Source of the DNA: Psychrobacter okhotskensis
Lineage (GTDB): Bacteria; Pseudomonadota; Gammaproteobacteria; Pseudomonadales; Moraxellaceae
Direction of reading: 5' to 3'
Assembly (NCBI RefSeq): GCF_013248965.1
Contig: NZ_JABRVQ010000014.1
Location: 1-64,000 of the forward strand
Length of the DNA stretch: 64,000 nucleotides
Below the pieces are notes generated by a model. The model searched no databases. It was not told the origin of the DNA and saw only the letters and a program-made list of their open reading frames with translations. This document shows, piece after piece, positions 55,140 to 64,000 of the stretch. A program made the position numbers and the translations under genes. Position 1 is the first letter of the stretch, and each line of letters opens with the position of its first letter.

Positions 55140-55815
55140 GATGATTGTCGTTGCTAATAAAATATGCTTAGCAAATTAAGAACGCTCAAAAGACGTTCCC
55201 CCAAAATAACTACTAATAACCAACCGGTTCAAGACCCTGTTAATTCGTTCAAGGTACCTTTAATTGGTTTAAAATATTTTTAATTGATTTAATATTTTTG
55301 AATATAAGACAGATAAGTGCAAGTCCTATCAATGCAAGTAATACTCTATAATAGCCTGCGCGACTCTGACAGCGCGTCAATGCTATATAGAATTGACGAT
55401 ATAAAATAAATCGCCTGATTTTAGCATACTTGCTATTCATTAGCACACGTCGACCCTAGCCAAGTTGTGACTAGAGATGACAAGTTCTGTTGCCTCACTG
55501 GTATTGTGAAAGTAATCGTAAAAGAATCATCCTCATAATCGTAAATATCTCAAACCCATTTATCTCAATCACTCATGATGCCAACGATAAAATAAATCGC
55601 AGAGTACTGCGCCCTCGCATTTGTTCTGTTATAATTTGTGATTAATTTGCAGCGAAATTCAACACACCAGTCATTGCAAGTTAATGATTGCGCATAGCAC
55701 TGTATCTGATTGAAATCATTAATCTTATCCTTTATATTCATCGCGCTTAGACTGACTATCCCACCGTTTTATCCCGCTTCTGATGTTTCGCCGACCGCCT
55801 GAGTACTGATTTTAT
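55140..55815. other. Long AT-rich gap upstream of mrdA
   Basis: No gene is supported; a frame at 55249-55446 lacks signals. Two related words occur: GATATAAAATAAATCGCCTG at about 55397 and GATAAAATAAATCGCAGAG at about 55587. A TTGGTTTAAAATATTTTTAATTG-type duplication lies at 55263-55298. A TATAAT at 55631-55636 could serve mrdA, though no good -35 box pairs with it. Confidence 0.5.
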
Positions 55816-57783
55816 ATGAATAAACCGCTAGCTTCCGACACCGAACAGGTCAACCGTATTTTTGCGCACCGGATCATTATCTTTGGGCTACTAATATTTT
55901 TGGGTCTGAGTGGTTTGCTACTACGCTATGGTTATTTGCAAGTCTATGCTCATGATAAATATACGACACAGGCAGACAACAATCGCATTAAGCTGATATC
56001 TGCACCGCCAAGCCGTGGTTATATTTATGATCGTAATGGGGTGATACTGGCGGACAATCAGCCTGTATTTACGGCGATGCTCAGCCCTGATGAGGTCGAA
56101 AACCCAGAACGTACCTTAAATTTGCTCGCGCCCATCTTTGAGCTTACCGATAAAGACATCACGGATATTTTGGCACGTCTGAGCAAAAGTAAAAACGATC
56201 CAGTGACCATTAAAATCGATTTAACCGAAGCACAATTGGCGCAGTTCAGCGAGCGCAAGCCTTTCTTTCGCGGTGTTACTATCCAGAGCAAGTTGACACG
56301 CTCATACCCTTACGACGAGCTGTTCGCCCACGTCATTGGTTACGTCGGCCGTATCAACGACAAAGAAAGCAAGCGCATTGACAAAGATCGCTATGCGGGC
56401 ACGGATCTCATTGGCAAAATCGGTATTGAAGATTTTTATGAAGATATTTTACTTGGACAACCGGGCTACCAATCGGTAGAGACAGACGCTCACGGCAATA
56501 TTATTCGCCAACTAGACACCAAACCGCCGATTGCAGGTAATGATATTACCCTGAGCTTAGATTACGGTTTACAAACCGTCGCTCAGCAGCAGCTCGATGG
56601 TCGTCGCGGCGCTATTGTGGCGATAGACCCGCAAAACGGTGACGTACTGGCCTTTGTCAGTAATCCAAGCTATGACCCCAACCCTTTTATCTCTGGCATC
56701 TCGTTTAGAGACTATGGCTCACTACGGGACGATCTGGATCAGCCACTATATAATCGGGCATTACAGGGCACTTACCCGCCCGGCTCTACTATCAAGCCTT
56801 TTGAAGGTTTGGGCGGGATTCATTACGGTCTGCGTGATTGGGACACCACTATTTATGATCCTGGTTATTTCAGTCTGCCCGGAGATACCCACCGTTTTCG
56901 CGATTGGAAACGTGGTGGTCACGGCACAGTCGATCTCAAAAAGTCTATCGTGATGTCGGTTGATACCTACTATTATAAGCTGGCCTATGAGATGGGCATT
57001 CAGCGTCTGCATGATTGGATGGTACGTTTTGGCTTTGGCGAGGAGACTGGCATTGACTTGCCCAATGAAAAGTCAGGCATTATGCCATCGCCAAAATGGA
57101 AAAAAGACACGTACGATAAAGGCTGGCTACCGGGTGAGACGATCTCAGTCAGCATCGGTCAAGGGTATTTCTTAGCCACGCCGCTACAGATCGCCAATGC
57201 GACAGCGATGACTGCCAACAAGGGCTATCACATTACCCCGCATCTGTTGAAAAGCAGCGATGGGGCAGCAGAGGTCAAGGTCATCACCAAACCCGATGGC
57301 AAAATCGACTATAACGGCAAACCCTCTGATTGGCTACGCATGCATGATGCGATGGAAAGTGTGGTGAAAGGTGGCACGGGACGTGGTATCTATACGCCGC
57401 GCTATCGTATCGCGGGTAAGACTGGTACGGCACAGGTAAAATCCATCGCTCAAGGCAAACGTTATGATAAGTCTGCGATAGACAAGCGCCACTGGGATCA
57501 TGCGTGGTTCAACGGTTTTGCGCCAGTAGAAGACCCACAAATCGCCCTTGCCGTGTTGGTCGAAAACGGTGGCGGCGGTAGTGCCGTGGCAGCACCTATT
57601 GGTCGCGCGCTATTTGACTATTGGGTATTACAACGCAAAAATGATCCTATATTGCCACCAACAGCTGATCAACTAAAAGTCATCAAACGCCAAAAAGCTT
57701 TTGAAAAAGTCATGCGTGATGCCCTGCGCGACAAAGAAGCAGCGTTAGCAGAGCAGGCAGCACCCACGACAGCGAGCGAATAA
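55816..57783 (+). CDS. mrdA: Penicillin-binding protein 2 (elongation transpeptidase)
   Basis: The 655-residue class B PBP of the rod complex. One N-terminal membrane helix (about 20-42), a dimerisation domain with APPSRGYIYDRNGVILADNQP, SYPYDELFAHVIGYVGRI and GKIGIEDFYED, and the transpeptidase domain with Ser324-Thr-Ile-Lys327 (GSTIKPF), SVDTYYYKLA, and Lys535-Thr-Gly-Thr (AGKTGTAQVK). It cross-links side-wall peptidoglycan with RodA. rodA is not next to it in this window; rsmD follows. Its presence suggests a rod or coccobacillus cell. Confidence 0.97.
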   Translation: MNKPLASDTEQVNRIFAHRIIIFGLLIFLGLSGLLLRYGYLQVYAHDKYTTQADNNRIKLISAPPSRGYIYDRNGVILADNQPVFTAMLSPDEVENPERTLNLLAPIFELTDKDITDILARLSKSKNDPVTIKIDLTEAQLAQFSERKPFFRGVTIQSKLTRSYPYDELFAHVIGYVGRINDKESKRIDKDRYAGTDLIGKIGIEDFYEDILLGQPGYQSVETDAHGNIIRQLDTKPPIAGNDITLSLDYGLQTVAQQQLDGRRGAIVAIDPQNGDVLAFVSNPSYDPNPFISGISFRDYGSLRDDLDQPLYNRALQGTYPPGSTIKPFEGLGGIHYGLRDWDTTIYDPGYFSLPGDTHRFRDWKRGGHGTVDLKKSIVMSVDTYYYKLAYEMGIQRLHDWMVRFGFGEETGIDLPNEKSGIMPSPKWKKDTYDKGWLPGETISVSIGQGYFLATPLQIANATAMTANKGYHITPHLLKSSDGAAEVKVITKPDGKIDYNGKPSDWLRMHDAMESVVKGGTGRGIYTPRYRIAGKTGTAQVKSIAQGKRYDKSAIDKRHWDHAWFNGFAPVEDPQIALAVLVENGGGGSAVAAPIGRALFDYWVLQRKNDPILPPTADQLKVIKRQKAFEKVMRDALRDKEAALAEQAAPTTASE

Positions 57784-57811
57784 AGACCCATAAAGAATAA
57801 GAACGGTGACC

Positions 57812-58489
57812 ATGAAAAAAGTAGCAACATCGCATAGCACTAAGCGTAAAACGTCTCATCAAGCAAAATCGTCGGCTGCCGGTCAGGTACGTATTATCGG
57901 TGGACAGTTTAAACGGCGCAGCGTCAGCTTCATCGATGCCGAAGGTTTACGTCCGACCCCTGATCGCCTGCGGGAGACCCTATTTAATTGGTTACTTGCT
58001 GATATTCATGGTGCATACGTGCTCGACAGCTGTGCCGGTAGTGGCGTTTTAGGCTTTGAGGCACTGTCTCGTGGTGCGGCACACTGCACCTTTATCGAGA
58101 TGAATCGAGCACAAAGCGACATGCTGCAGCAAAGCGCTGAGCAGTTGCGCCTCGACGCTGATACCTATCAGATTATCAATGGCACCGCAGAGCAAGTATT
58201 GATGCAAAGTCACCTTGTCTCGCGCCCTTTTGATATTGTCTTTATCGATCCGCCCTATGCTGAAGATTTGTGGCAGCCGATTTTAACGACGCTTATCAGC
58301 CAGTCGCTCATTAGCCCCACGACCCTTATTTATTTAGAGGCCGATAAAGACTTAGCAGCACAATTGAATCAGCTAGCGAATATATTCAATGAAACATCAA
58401 TGATACAAGCGCCAATCAGCTTTGATTGCCTCAAACAAACCAAAGTGGGACAAGTTGTCGCTGGACTTTATCAGCTATCATCGTCATAA
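57812..58489 (+). CDS. rsmD: 16S rRNA (guanine(966)-N(2))-methyltransferase RsmD
   Basis: About 225 residues. The catalytic fold begins at QVRIIGGQFKRRSVSF, with LRPTPDRLRETLFNWL, the SAM loop VLDSCAGSGVLGFEALSRGA and the catalytic FIDPPYAE. It methylates G966 in 16S rRNA. A basic Ser/Lys-rich tail (about 20 residues) precedes the core. A GTG two codons earlier (57806) is also possible; no clear ribosome binding site decides. It lies 28 bp after mrdA, so they are probably co-transcribed. Confidence 0.94.
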   Translation: MKKVATSHSTKRKTSHQAKSSAAGQVRIIGGQFKRRSVSFIDAEGLRPTPDRLRETLFNWLLADIHGAYVLDSCAGSGVLGFEALSRGAAHCTFIEMNRAQSDMLQQSAEQLRLDADTYQIINGTAEQVLMQSHLVSRPFDIVFIDPPYAEDLWQPILTTLISQSLISPTTLIYLEADKDLAAQLNQLANIFNETSMIQAPISFDCLKQTKVGQVVAGLYQLSSS

Positions 58490-58601
58490 TTGTTTGGTTA
58501 ATAAAAACGATTAACAAACGTTACAAATGTTTAGAACCGCTAAAAAACTGGCCAACGCTGCAGTTTAATGTATATAAGGCGAAAATAAACCCCAATGCAG
58601 C

Positions 58602-58630
58602 TTGCAAGCGTAGGCGCTACTGCTTATAAT
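58602..58630 (+). promoter_or_regulatory. Promoter of rplM-rpsI
   Basis: TTGCAA (58602-58607), exactly 17 bases, then a perfect TATAAT (58625-58630). Transcription would start near 58637, giving a leader of about 64 bases. Confidence 0.82.
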
Positions 58631-58646
58631 GTGCAGTCTGTTTTTT

Positions 58647-58676
58647 GAGAGCCCCGTTCCCAGCTAAACTCTCAAC
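58647..58676 (+). promoter_or_regulatory. Hairpin in the rplM leader
   Basis: TTGAGAG and CTCTCAA enclose 16 bases (CCCCGTTCCCAGCTAAA-like loop) 24 bp before the rplM start. The rplM-rpsI leader of E. coli is the target for L13 autoregulation, so a similar role is possible here; that is inference. Confidence 0.45.
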
Positions 58677-58700
58677 GAATTCTAATTTTAAGGTTTTATC

Positions 58701-59129
58701 ATGAAAACACTTAGTGCAAAACCAGCTGAAGTGACCCATGACTGGTATGTCGTAGATGCTGACGGCAAAACCCTTGGTCGCTTAGCCACTCAAATCGCTA
58801 CTCGCTTACGTGGCAAGCATAAGCCGTCTTTTACGCCGCACGTTGACACTGGTGACTTTATTGTTGTCATCAATGCTGACAAAATCACGGTAACGGGTAA
58901 AAAAGCGCAAGATAAAAAATACTATCGTCACAGTGGCTATCCAGGTGGTATCAAAGAAACCAACTTCAGTAAACTGCTTGCACATAAGCCTGAAGATGTT
59001 CTACACAAAGCGGTTAAGGGTATGCTTCCAAAAGGTCCTCTTGGCTATGCGATGATCAAGAAGCTGAAACTATATGCGGGTACTGAACATCCACATGAAG
59101 CACAGCAACCTAAAGCACTAGACATCTAA
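58701..59129 (+). CDS. rplM: 50S ribosomal protein L13
   Basis: 142 residues, as in E. coli. Begins [20 protein letters not shown] and has [51 protein letters not shown] and [26 protein letters not shown]. Followed after 10 bp by rpsI in the universal pair. Codon use is of the highly expressed type by eye. Confidence 0.99.
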   Translation: MKTLSAKPAEVTHDWYVVDADGKTLGRLATQIATRLRGKHKPSFTPHVDTGDFIVVINADKITVTGKKAQDKKYYRHSGYPGGIKETNFSKLLAHKPEDVLHKAVKGMLPKGPLGYAMIKKLKLYAGTEHPHEAQQPKALDI

Positions 59130-59139
59130 GGATACACTT

Positions 59140-59526
59140 ATGGAACGCAATTACGGAACTGGTCGCCGCAAAACTTCTACTGCTCGTGTCTTTTTAGCTA
59201 AAGGTACTGGTAGCATTGTTGTTAACGGCAAGCCACTTGATGAATATTTCAGCCGCGAAACCTCACGCATGGTTGTTCGTCAGCCTCTAGAATTACTTGA
59301 CTCACCTACTGCTTATGATCTTTTTATTACGGTTAAAGGCGGCGGTATCAGTGGTCAAGCGGGCGCTATTCGCCACGGCATCACGCGTGCATTGATCGAG
59401 CTTGACGAAGCCAACAAACCTGCTCTAAAAGCAGCTGGTTTTGTGACTCGTGATTCACGTCAAGTTGAACGTAAGAAATTGGGCCTACGTAAAGCACGTA
59501 AACGTCCACAATTCTCGAAACGTTAA
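59140..59526 (+). CDS. rpsI: 30S ribosomal protein S9
   Basis: 128 residues: [62 protein letters not shown] and the basic tail [19 protein letters not shown], which reaches the P-site tRNA. Second gene of the rplM-rpsI operon; a terminator follows. Confidence 0.99.
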   Translation: MERNYGTGRRKTSTARVFLAKGTGSIVVNGKPLDEYFSRETSRMVVRQPLELLDSPTAYDLFITVKGGGISGQAGAIRHGITRALIELDEANKPALKAAGFVTRDSRQVERKKLGLRKARKRPQFSKR

Positions 59527-59609
59527 TCAAAACTACTTCTTTGCTTTTTGTGGTTATCGTCTTTTTCTCAGAGTCGATTTAACCGTATTAAGCAAAAGAA
59601 TAGATTTGC

Positions 59610-59648
59610 AAAACCCCATAAGCTGGTCACAGCTTATGGGGTTTTTTT
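59610..59648 (+). terminator. Terminator of rplM-rpsI
   Basis: AACCCCATAAGCTG-GTCA-CAGCTTATGGGGTTTTTTT, a 14-bp perfect stem with T7. Confidence 0.95.
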
Positions 59649-59819
59649 ATGCCCACTCATCTCTTTATTGACAAGCGATGTATGGCGTAAGCGGTTGCGT
59701 TGCACACCGCTCTTATTGCCGCACTTTGCGAAAATGTTGCTTGCAAAGCGCCTAACGCTACCCCATCATATTACCTATCTATTTATGATACGCCGTTATT
59801 TATAGCGCAGAAGGATATT

Positions 59820-60917
59820 ATGAAAGCGCCCGAACAATACGATCCAAGCAAGTCATCAAAGACCGATATGCCAGCGCCAACTGCCGCGCAGCATGGGAAA
59901 GCAGCGAAGTCACCCGCTATTCCTATCGGCACGCCAACGATTACTCAAACCCATAAACGTACGGCGCAATCGCATAAAAAGTCTTTTCAATGGCAGTTTT
60001 TGCTGCCTAAATATTGGGCTATCTGGTTATTGCTGGTTATTTTTCTACCGATGATATACCTGCCATTACGTTGGCAGTTTTGGCTCGGGCGCAAAGTAGG
60101 TATCTTGATTTATAAAGTAGCAGGATCGCGGCGACGTGATACGCTGATTAACTTAAGGCTAGCCTTTCCAGAGAAACCAGAAGTCGAGCGCGAGCTGATG
60201 GCTAAGCAAGTCTTTGTCAACCAAGGTATTGGTGTGTTCGAAACCTTATGTGCATGGTTCCGACCAAATATCTTTACTCGTACCGTTTCTATCTCTGGAT
60301 TACAGCATCTCGTTAATGCCCAAAACGAAAATCGTCCGGTCATTCTACTAGGCGCTCACTATACCATGCTCGATTTGGGCGGCTTACTTTGTGCACAATT
60401 CTTCCCTGTAGACTGTATGTATCGCACGCAGAATAATCCACTCCTTGATTGGTTTATTTATAATGGTCGCACCAATATATTCGGTACACAAATTTCTAGC
60501 CGAGACATGCGCAGTTTAGTCAATTCGATCAAAGCCGGACATGTTATTTGGTATTCTCCTGACCAAGATTATGGTCTTAAACAAGGGGTAATGGCACCAT
60601 TTTTTGGTGTGCCAGCAGCGACTATCACCGCCTCAAGACGCATGGCAAAGCTAGGTAGCAAAGACAAGCCACCTGCTATCATGGCATTGCATACCTATCG
60701 GCAGACGCCTGATAATCTGCCGCGTGGTAAGCGCCCCCATTATCATCTGACCATTACCCCAGAATTAGACAATTATCCCAGTAAAGATGAGGTCGCTGAT
60801 GCCACCCGCGTCAATGAAGTGTTAGAAGGATTGATTCGTATTGATCCGACTCAGTGGATGTGGTTCCATCGCCGCTTCAAAAATGGTCCTAATGGTCGGA
60901 CTGGTATTTATAAGTAG
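59820..60917 (+). CDS. lpxL: Lipid A biosynthesis acyltransferase (LpxL/HtrB family)
   Basis: A 365-residue inner-membrane enzyme that adds a secondary acyl chain to lipid A precursors. A polar N-terminal tail of about 55 residues, then a membrane helix (about 60-85, WAIWLLLVIFLPMIYLPL), DTLINLRLAFPEK, the catalytic H-x4-D in LLGAHYTMLDLGG, YRTQNNPLLDWFIYNGR, WYSPDQDYG and the PTQWMWFHRRFKN end. LpxL, LpxM and LpxP cannot be told apart by eye. The frame reaches 59700, but GAAGGA precedes the ATG at 59820. Confidence 0.9.
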   Translation: MKAPEQYDPSKSSKTDMPAPTAAQHGKAAKSPAIPIGTPTITQTHKRTAQSHKKSFQWQFLLPKYWAIWLLLVIFLPMIYLPLRWQFWLGRKVGILIYKVAGSRRRDTLINLRLAFPEKPEVERELMAKQVFVNQGIGVFETLCAWFRPNIFTRTVSISGLQHLVNAQNENRPVILLGAHYTMLDLGGLLCAQFFPVDCMYRTQNNPLLDWFIYNGRTNIFGTQISSRDMRSLVNSIKAGHVIWYSPDQDYGLKQGVMAPFFGVPAATITASRRMAKLGSKDKPPAIMALHTYRQTPDNLPRGKRPHYHLTITPELDNYPSKDEVADATRVNEVLEGLIRIDPTQWMWFHRRFKNGPNGRTGIYK

Positions 60918-61056
60918 ACTCCTATTCCTAAGAAAATTGCTGGGAAAATTTGCTATACTTTGCAGCTAATATTTTGTGCCATTGCCAGCATATAAATATC
61001 TTACATTGATAATAATTTGATAAACAAAACTTTTATAAATAAATAACGGATTTTCC

Positions 61057-62145
61057 ATGAATAATAACAGCCCTAATACTAGTAGCCAAAATTCTACAGA
61101 TTCAACACCAATCAAACGCATTTTAACTGGCATTACCACTTCAGGCATTCCACACTTAGGCAACTATGTAGGCGCCATTCGCCCAGCGATTCAATCTATT
61201 CAGAACAGTAATGATGAAGCTTTTTTCTTTTTGGCCGATTATCATGGCATTATTAAATGCCATGACCCTACACTCATTTATGAATCGACCAAAGCCATTG
61301 CAGCGACTTGGATTGCCTGCGGTCTTGACCCTGAGCGTGTGACGTTTTATCGGCAGTCAGATGTACCAGAGATACCGGAGCTTGCATGGATACTCAATTG
61401 TTCATGTACCAAGGGTCTTATGAACCGTGCCCATGCTTATAAGGCATCTGTCGATATTAATAACGAAAAAACTGACGTTGATCCCGATCAAGGTATCACG
61501 ATGGGTCTGTTTGGCTATCCGGTACTGATGGCTGCGGATATCTTGATGTTTAATGCCACGCATGTGCCTGTTGGTCGCGACCAAATTCAACATATTGAAA
61601 TGGCGCGTGATATTGCCGGAACTTTTAATCATAAATATAAGCCGCTATTTACGCTACCCTCTGCGGTGGTCGATGATGAGATGCCGCTATTGACGGGTCT
61701 TGATGGACGTAAGATGAGTAAGAGCTATGGCAATACTATTCCGCTATTTGGTGAGCTAAATCCACAAGTTAGCCCTGAAAAACAGATGCACAAAGCCATC
61801 ATGAAAATTGTGACCAACTCACAACTGCCAGAGGAACCAAAAAATCCTGACGACTCTGCTATTTTTGAGATTTATAAGGCCTTTGCCACGCCGACAGAGA
61901 TTGCTGATATGCGGGCACAGTATGCTGCCGGTATTGGTTGGGGTGATGCCAAACAAGCATTGTTTGATAAAATCAATAATGAGATAGCCCCGTTCCGTGC
62001 GCGTTATGAAGAGCTAATGGCCAATCCAAAAGAGCTGGAAGAAATCTTACAAATGGGCGCTGACAAAGCTCGTCGCCATAGCCGTAAGCAACTAGACAAA
62101 ACCCGCCGTGCCATTGGTATCCGTCCACTTGCCAAACTTAAATAA
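61057..62145 (+). CDS. trpS: Tryptophanyl-tRNA synthetase
   Basis: The 362-residue class Ic synthetase has [25 protein letters not shown] (HIGH-type), [52 protein letters not shown] and [16 protein letters not shown] (KMSKS). Relative to E. coli TrpS (334 residues) it has a Ser/Asn/Thr-rich N-terminal tail of about 20 residues, and it lacks the C-terminal S4-like parts seen in some eukaryotic forms. scpA follows after 20 bp, so trpS-scpA-scpB probably form an operon. Confidence 0.97.
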   Translation: MNNNSPNTSSQNSTDSTPIKRILTGITTSGIPHLGNYVGAIRPAIQSIQNSNDEAFFFLADYHGIIKCHDPTLIYESTKAIAATWIACGLDPERVTFYRQSDVPEIPELAWILNCSCTKGLMNRAHAYKASVDINNEKTDVDPDQGITMGLFGYPVLMAADILMFNATHVPVGRDQIQHIEMARDIAGTFNHKYKPLFTLPSAVVDDEMPLLTGLDGRKMSKSYGNTIPLFGELNPQVSPEKQMHKAIMKIVTNSQLPEEPKNPDDSAIFEIYKAFATPTEIADMRAQYAAGIGWGDAKQALFDKINNEIAPFRARYEELMANPKELEEILQMGADKARRHSRKQLDKTRRAIGIRPLAKLK

Positions 62146-62165
62146 TCGGGTTGTGACCAAGACGA

Positions 62166-63122
62166 ATGCTAAATTTGGCAACTGAGTTAGCGTATCAAGA
62201 AGTGGCTGTATCACAAGATACCTTGTCTGTAGCCGCTCAGCAAAATTTTGTGGCTGTAAAAACTCAAGAGGCTAGAAGGGCTAAAGATGGCTCAGCTATC
62301 AATGATATGTCACTGCGTATTTATCAGACACCGGTGCAGCATCTGCCAGAAGATTTGTATGTACCGCCGCAAGCATTTGCCATTTGGCTTGAGCAATTTG
62401 CTGGACCATTAGATTTTTTATTATATCTGGTAAAGAAAAACAACGTTGATCTGACCCAAATGCCGATATTGCCCATCACTGAGCAATATTTGGCTTATAT
62501 CAGTGAGCTAGATACCGATCATTTTGAATTGGCCGGTGATTACTTGCTGATGGCATCAACGTTGATTGCGATCAAGACCGAGCTATTATTGCCAAAGCCA
62601 GAGACCCCAAGCGATGAGCGCGACCCAAAAGCTGAGCTGATTGAGCGCCTCGAAGAGTATGCGCAAATCAAAGTAGCCAGTCAGCGTTTGGACAATCTGG
62701 TCCGTCTTGAGCGCGATGTGTTTTTGGCGATGGCTAGTATGCCCAGTCAAGATATTATGAATGCCGAGCTGCCCAATTACTCGCCAAATCTGTTGATTGA
62801 TAGCTTATTTAAAATGCAGTTACAGCCCGACTATCAGATGCATACCATTAAAGTCGATGCCGTTCCTCTTGCTGACCGTATCGCCAGTATTAGCCGTCAA
62901 TTAAGTATGAATGGCGCGCGCTCGTTTTATGGGCTATTAGATAAAACTCAAGGCAAGATAGGTGTGGTGGTTAGCTTCGTTGCCGTGCTCGAGCTGATGA
63001 AACGCCAGCTAGTTGGTGTTATAAACGCTGATTTAGAGAGTCACCCTAACGATACTGCTACTGGTAATGAATCTGCTGAAGACAGCCACCTAGGGTCATT
63101 AACGTTACAGTGGTTGGCTTAA
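62166..63122 (+). CDS. scpA: Segregation and condensation protein A
   Basis: The 318-residue kleisin of the SMC-ScpAB condensin. The N-terminal region (FAIWLEQFAGPLDFLLYLVKKNNVDLTQMPI, ITEQYLAYI, FELAGDYLLMASTLIAIKTELLLPKPE) binds the SMC neck; the C-terminal winged helix (about 240-290) binds the SMC head. A 40-residue N-terminal tail and a C-terminal Ser/Asp/Thr-rich tail extend the family core. smc is not in the window. scpB starts 25 bp later. Confidence 0.94.
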   Translation: MLNLATELAYQEVAVSQDTLSVAAQQNFVAVKTQEARRAKDGSAINDMSLRIYQTPVQHLPEDLYVPPQAFAIWLEQFAGPLDFLLYLVKKNNVDLTQMPILPITEQYLAYISELDTDHFELAGDYLLMASTLIAIKTELLLPKPETPSDERDPKAELIERLEEYAQIKVASQRLDNLVRLERDVFLAMASMPSQDIMNAELPNYSPNLLIDSLFKMQLQPDYQMHTIKVDAVPLADRIASISRQLSMNGARSFYGLLDKTQGKIGVVVSFVAVLELMKRQLVGVINADLESHPNDTATGNESAEDSHLGSLTLQWLA

Positions 63123-63147
63123 TGGTTTTTAATAGAGAATATGTAAA

Positions 63148-63693
63148 ATGACAGATACGCAGCATCTACATTTAGCAGAGATGAGCAAACATATTGAAGT
63201 GCTGCTTCATGCATCCGAAGCACCACTCACCGCTCATAATTTAAAGAAGCACTTGTCTGTGTCTAGCAAAGATCTCAAACAAGCTTTGGCATTATTACAG
63301 CAGCGCTTGGATACAGGTGTACTAAGCTTGCATGAGACGGCCAGTGGTTATCGCCTACAAATTGCGGATAGCTACAGTGGCTTGATTCAGCGTGTATTCC
63401 CGCAGCGTCAAGAGCGCCTTAGCCAAGCCTTACTTGAGACACTGAGTGTGATTGCTTATAAGCAGCCAGTGACCCGCAGTGACATCGAGCACGTGCGCGG
63501 TGTCACGCTATCGAGTAATATATTGCGTCAGCTGTTCGATAAAGGCTGGATTGAAGAGAAAGGTTATAAGGAAACCTTGGGTCGCCCAGCATTGCTACAT
63601 ACCACGCCACAATTCTTAGATGCCTTTGGATTGAATCATTTAGATGAGTTACCACCGATGCCAGATATGGCAGCCATTAAAGCGCTCTCTTAG
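63148..63693 (+). CDS. scpB: Segregation and condensation protein B
   Basis: The 181-residue partner of ScpA with two winged-helix domains: HIEVLLHASEAPLTAHNLKKHL, then YRLQIADSYSGLIQRVFPQRQERLSQALLETLSVIAYKQPVTRSDIEHVRGVTLSSNILRQLFDKGWIEEKG, which is the ScpB signature, and LGRPALLHTTPQFLDAFGLNHLDELPPM at the end. ScpB dimerises on ScpA. It is followed by a terminator. Confidence 0.96.
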   Translation: MTDTQHLHLAEMSKHIEVLLHASEAPLTAHNLKKHLSVSSKDLKQALALLQQRLDTGVLSLHETASGYRLQIADSYSGLIQRVFPQRQERLSQALLETLSVIAYKQPVTRSDIEHVRGVTLSSNILRQLFDKGWIEEKGYKETLGRPALLHTTPQFLDAFGLNHLDELPPMPDMAAIKALS

Positions 63694-63751
63694 CCTCAAA
63701 GTACGCTCTTAAACAGCTTGCAATAAGAACTGTATACTATTTTTAAGACCA

Positions 63752-63788
63752 TAAAAAAGGACAAACCTAATAGGCTTGTCCTTTTTTT
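63752..63788. terminator. Terminator between scpB and lolA
   Basis: AAAAAAGGACAA-ACCTAATAGGC-TTGTCCTTTTTTT, with tracts on both sides, between converging genes. Confidence 0.92.
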
Positions 63789-63852
63789 GAAGCAAATTTT
63801 TAAACCAGTTTTTCTAAATCACTACAGTTAGATTAACAGTACTGATTATTAA

Positions 63853-64000
63853 TTATTGGTTAATAATATCAACGCCCTTTGGCGGGGTAAATTTAAACTG
63901 GCTGCTGCTGATGCTTGGGTTCAGTTTGATGCCACTAAACTTGATAGAGGTCGTTTGACCTAAGGTATCATTTAGCACCATCATGACTGGCTTACCACCA
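63853..64000 (-). CDS. lolA: Outer-membrane lipoprotein carrier protein LolA, C-terminal end (partial)
   Basis: The minus-strand frame from the window edge to a TAA at 63853-63855 reads ...KPVMMVLNDTLGQTTSIKFSG, IKLNPSISSSQFKFTPPKGVDI and INQ. This is the ending of LolA, whose FxFTPPxGVDV block is strongly conserved. LolA carries lipoproteins across the periplasm from LolCDE to LolB. Only the last 48 codons are in the window; the start lies outside. Confidence 0.85.
   Translation of the reverse strand, partial: GGKPVMMVLNDTLGQTTSIKFSGIKLNPSISSSQFKFTPPKGVDIINQ

Noticed and set aside
55249..55446. 65-codon open frame on the minus strand
   Set aside because: AT-rich composition, no ribosome binding site and no recognisable features.

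Overview
The window reads as ordinary chromosome from a gammaproteobacterium of the Moraxellaceae, most probably Psychrobacter. This is an inference from protein resemblance, gene content (ubiE-ubiJ-ubiB, pilS-pilR, yibN-grxC-secB, ccmFGHI, trpS-scpA-scpB) and AT-rich spacers; no 16S gene is present to settle it. Almost all genes are core metabolism and housekeeping. There is no prophage, CRISPR array or complete defence or secretion system. The accessory part is about the first 2.4 kb.

Layout. 1-2445: two related but non-identical IS3-family copies in inverted orientation flank a 5'-truncated gene for a GAD-like/DUF1851 (Tdi1-type T6SS immunity) protein, followed by a 169-bp MITE-like element. 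2446-4868: a DedA membrane protein and a PAP2/dual-specificity phosphatase fusion. 4963-5499 (minus): a tRNA-Val/tRNA-Asp operon with a strong promoter and a leader of four hairpins. 5600-6690: thiol peroxidase and MsrB (oxidative stress). 7129-8931: an XRE-type DNA-binding domain fused to the alanine aminotransferase AlaA, with repeated palindromes at its promoter. 9051-12917: Pit phosphate transporter and a two-domain PPK2 polyphosphate:AMP phosphotransferase. 13171-17779: FFLEELY-motif protein and the ubiquinone genes ubiE-ubiJ-ubiB. 17867-19655: ruvA, ruvB. 19759-23046: class II fructose-bisphosphate aldolase, a small Ala-rich lipoprotein and pgk. 23538-25783: DksA/TraR-like protein, ThiE-like protein, PbpG.

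26184-30371: GacA-like regulator followed by PilS-PilR (type IV pilus control). 30559-33970: CtpA-type protease and GpmI. 34222-34412: 6S RNA (ssrS) with its promoter. 34556-40004: FxsA, RuvC, META/DUF4377 lipoprotein, a glutathione transferase, 1-Cys peroxiredoxin and a PLD-like protein. 40255-45965: glnS, cyclophilin, lpxH, orn, rsgA. 46123-47857: yibN-grxC-secB. 48050-53526: adk and the cytochrome c maturation operon ccmF-ccmG-ccmH-ccmI. 53784-55139: a DUF445 membrane protein. 55816-63693: mrdA (PBP2), rsmD, rplM-rpsI, lpxL, trpS, scpA-scpB. 63853-64000: the 3' end of lolA.

The most unusual points are the XRE-AlaA fusion with matching 19-bp palindromes at its own promoter (a possible self-regulating metabolic enzyme), the truncated T6SS immunity gene between two IS copies, a small dispersed inverted-repeat element present three times, the tRNA leader hairpins, and a roughly 140-residue low-complexity extension on UbiE. 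I found no clear multi-gene system that looks wholly undescribed. Several start codons were moved inward from the longest reading frame because of ribosome binding sites and family alignment; these are noted in the entries.
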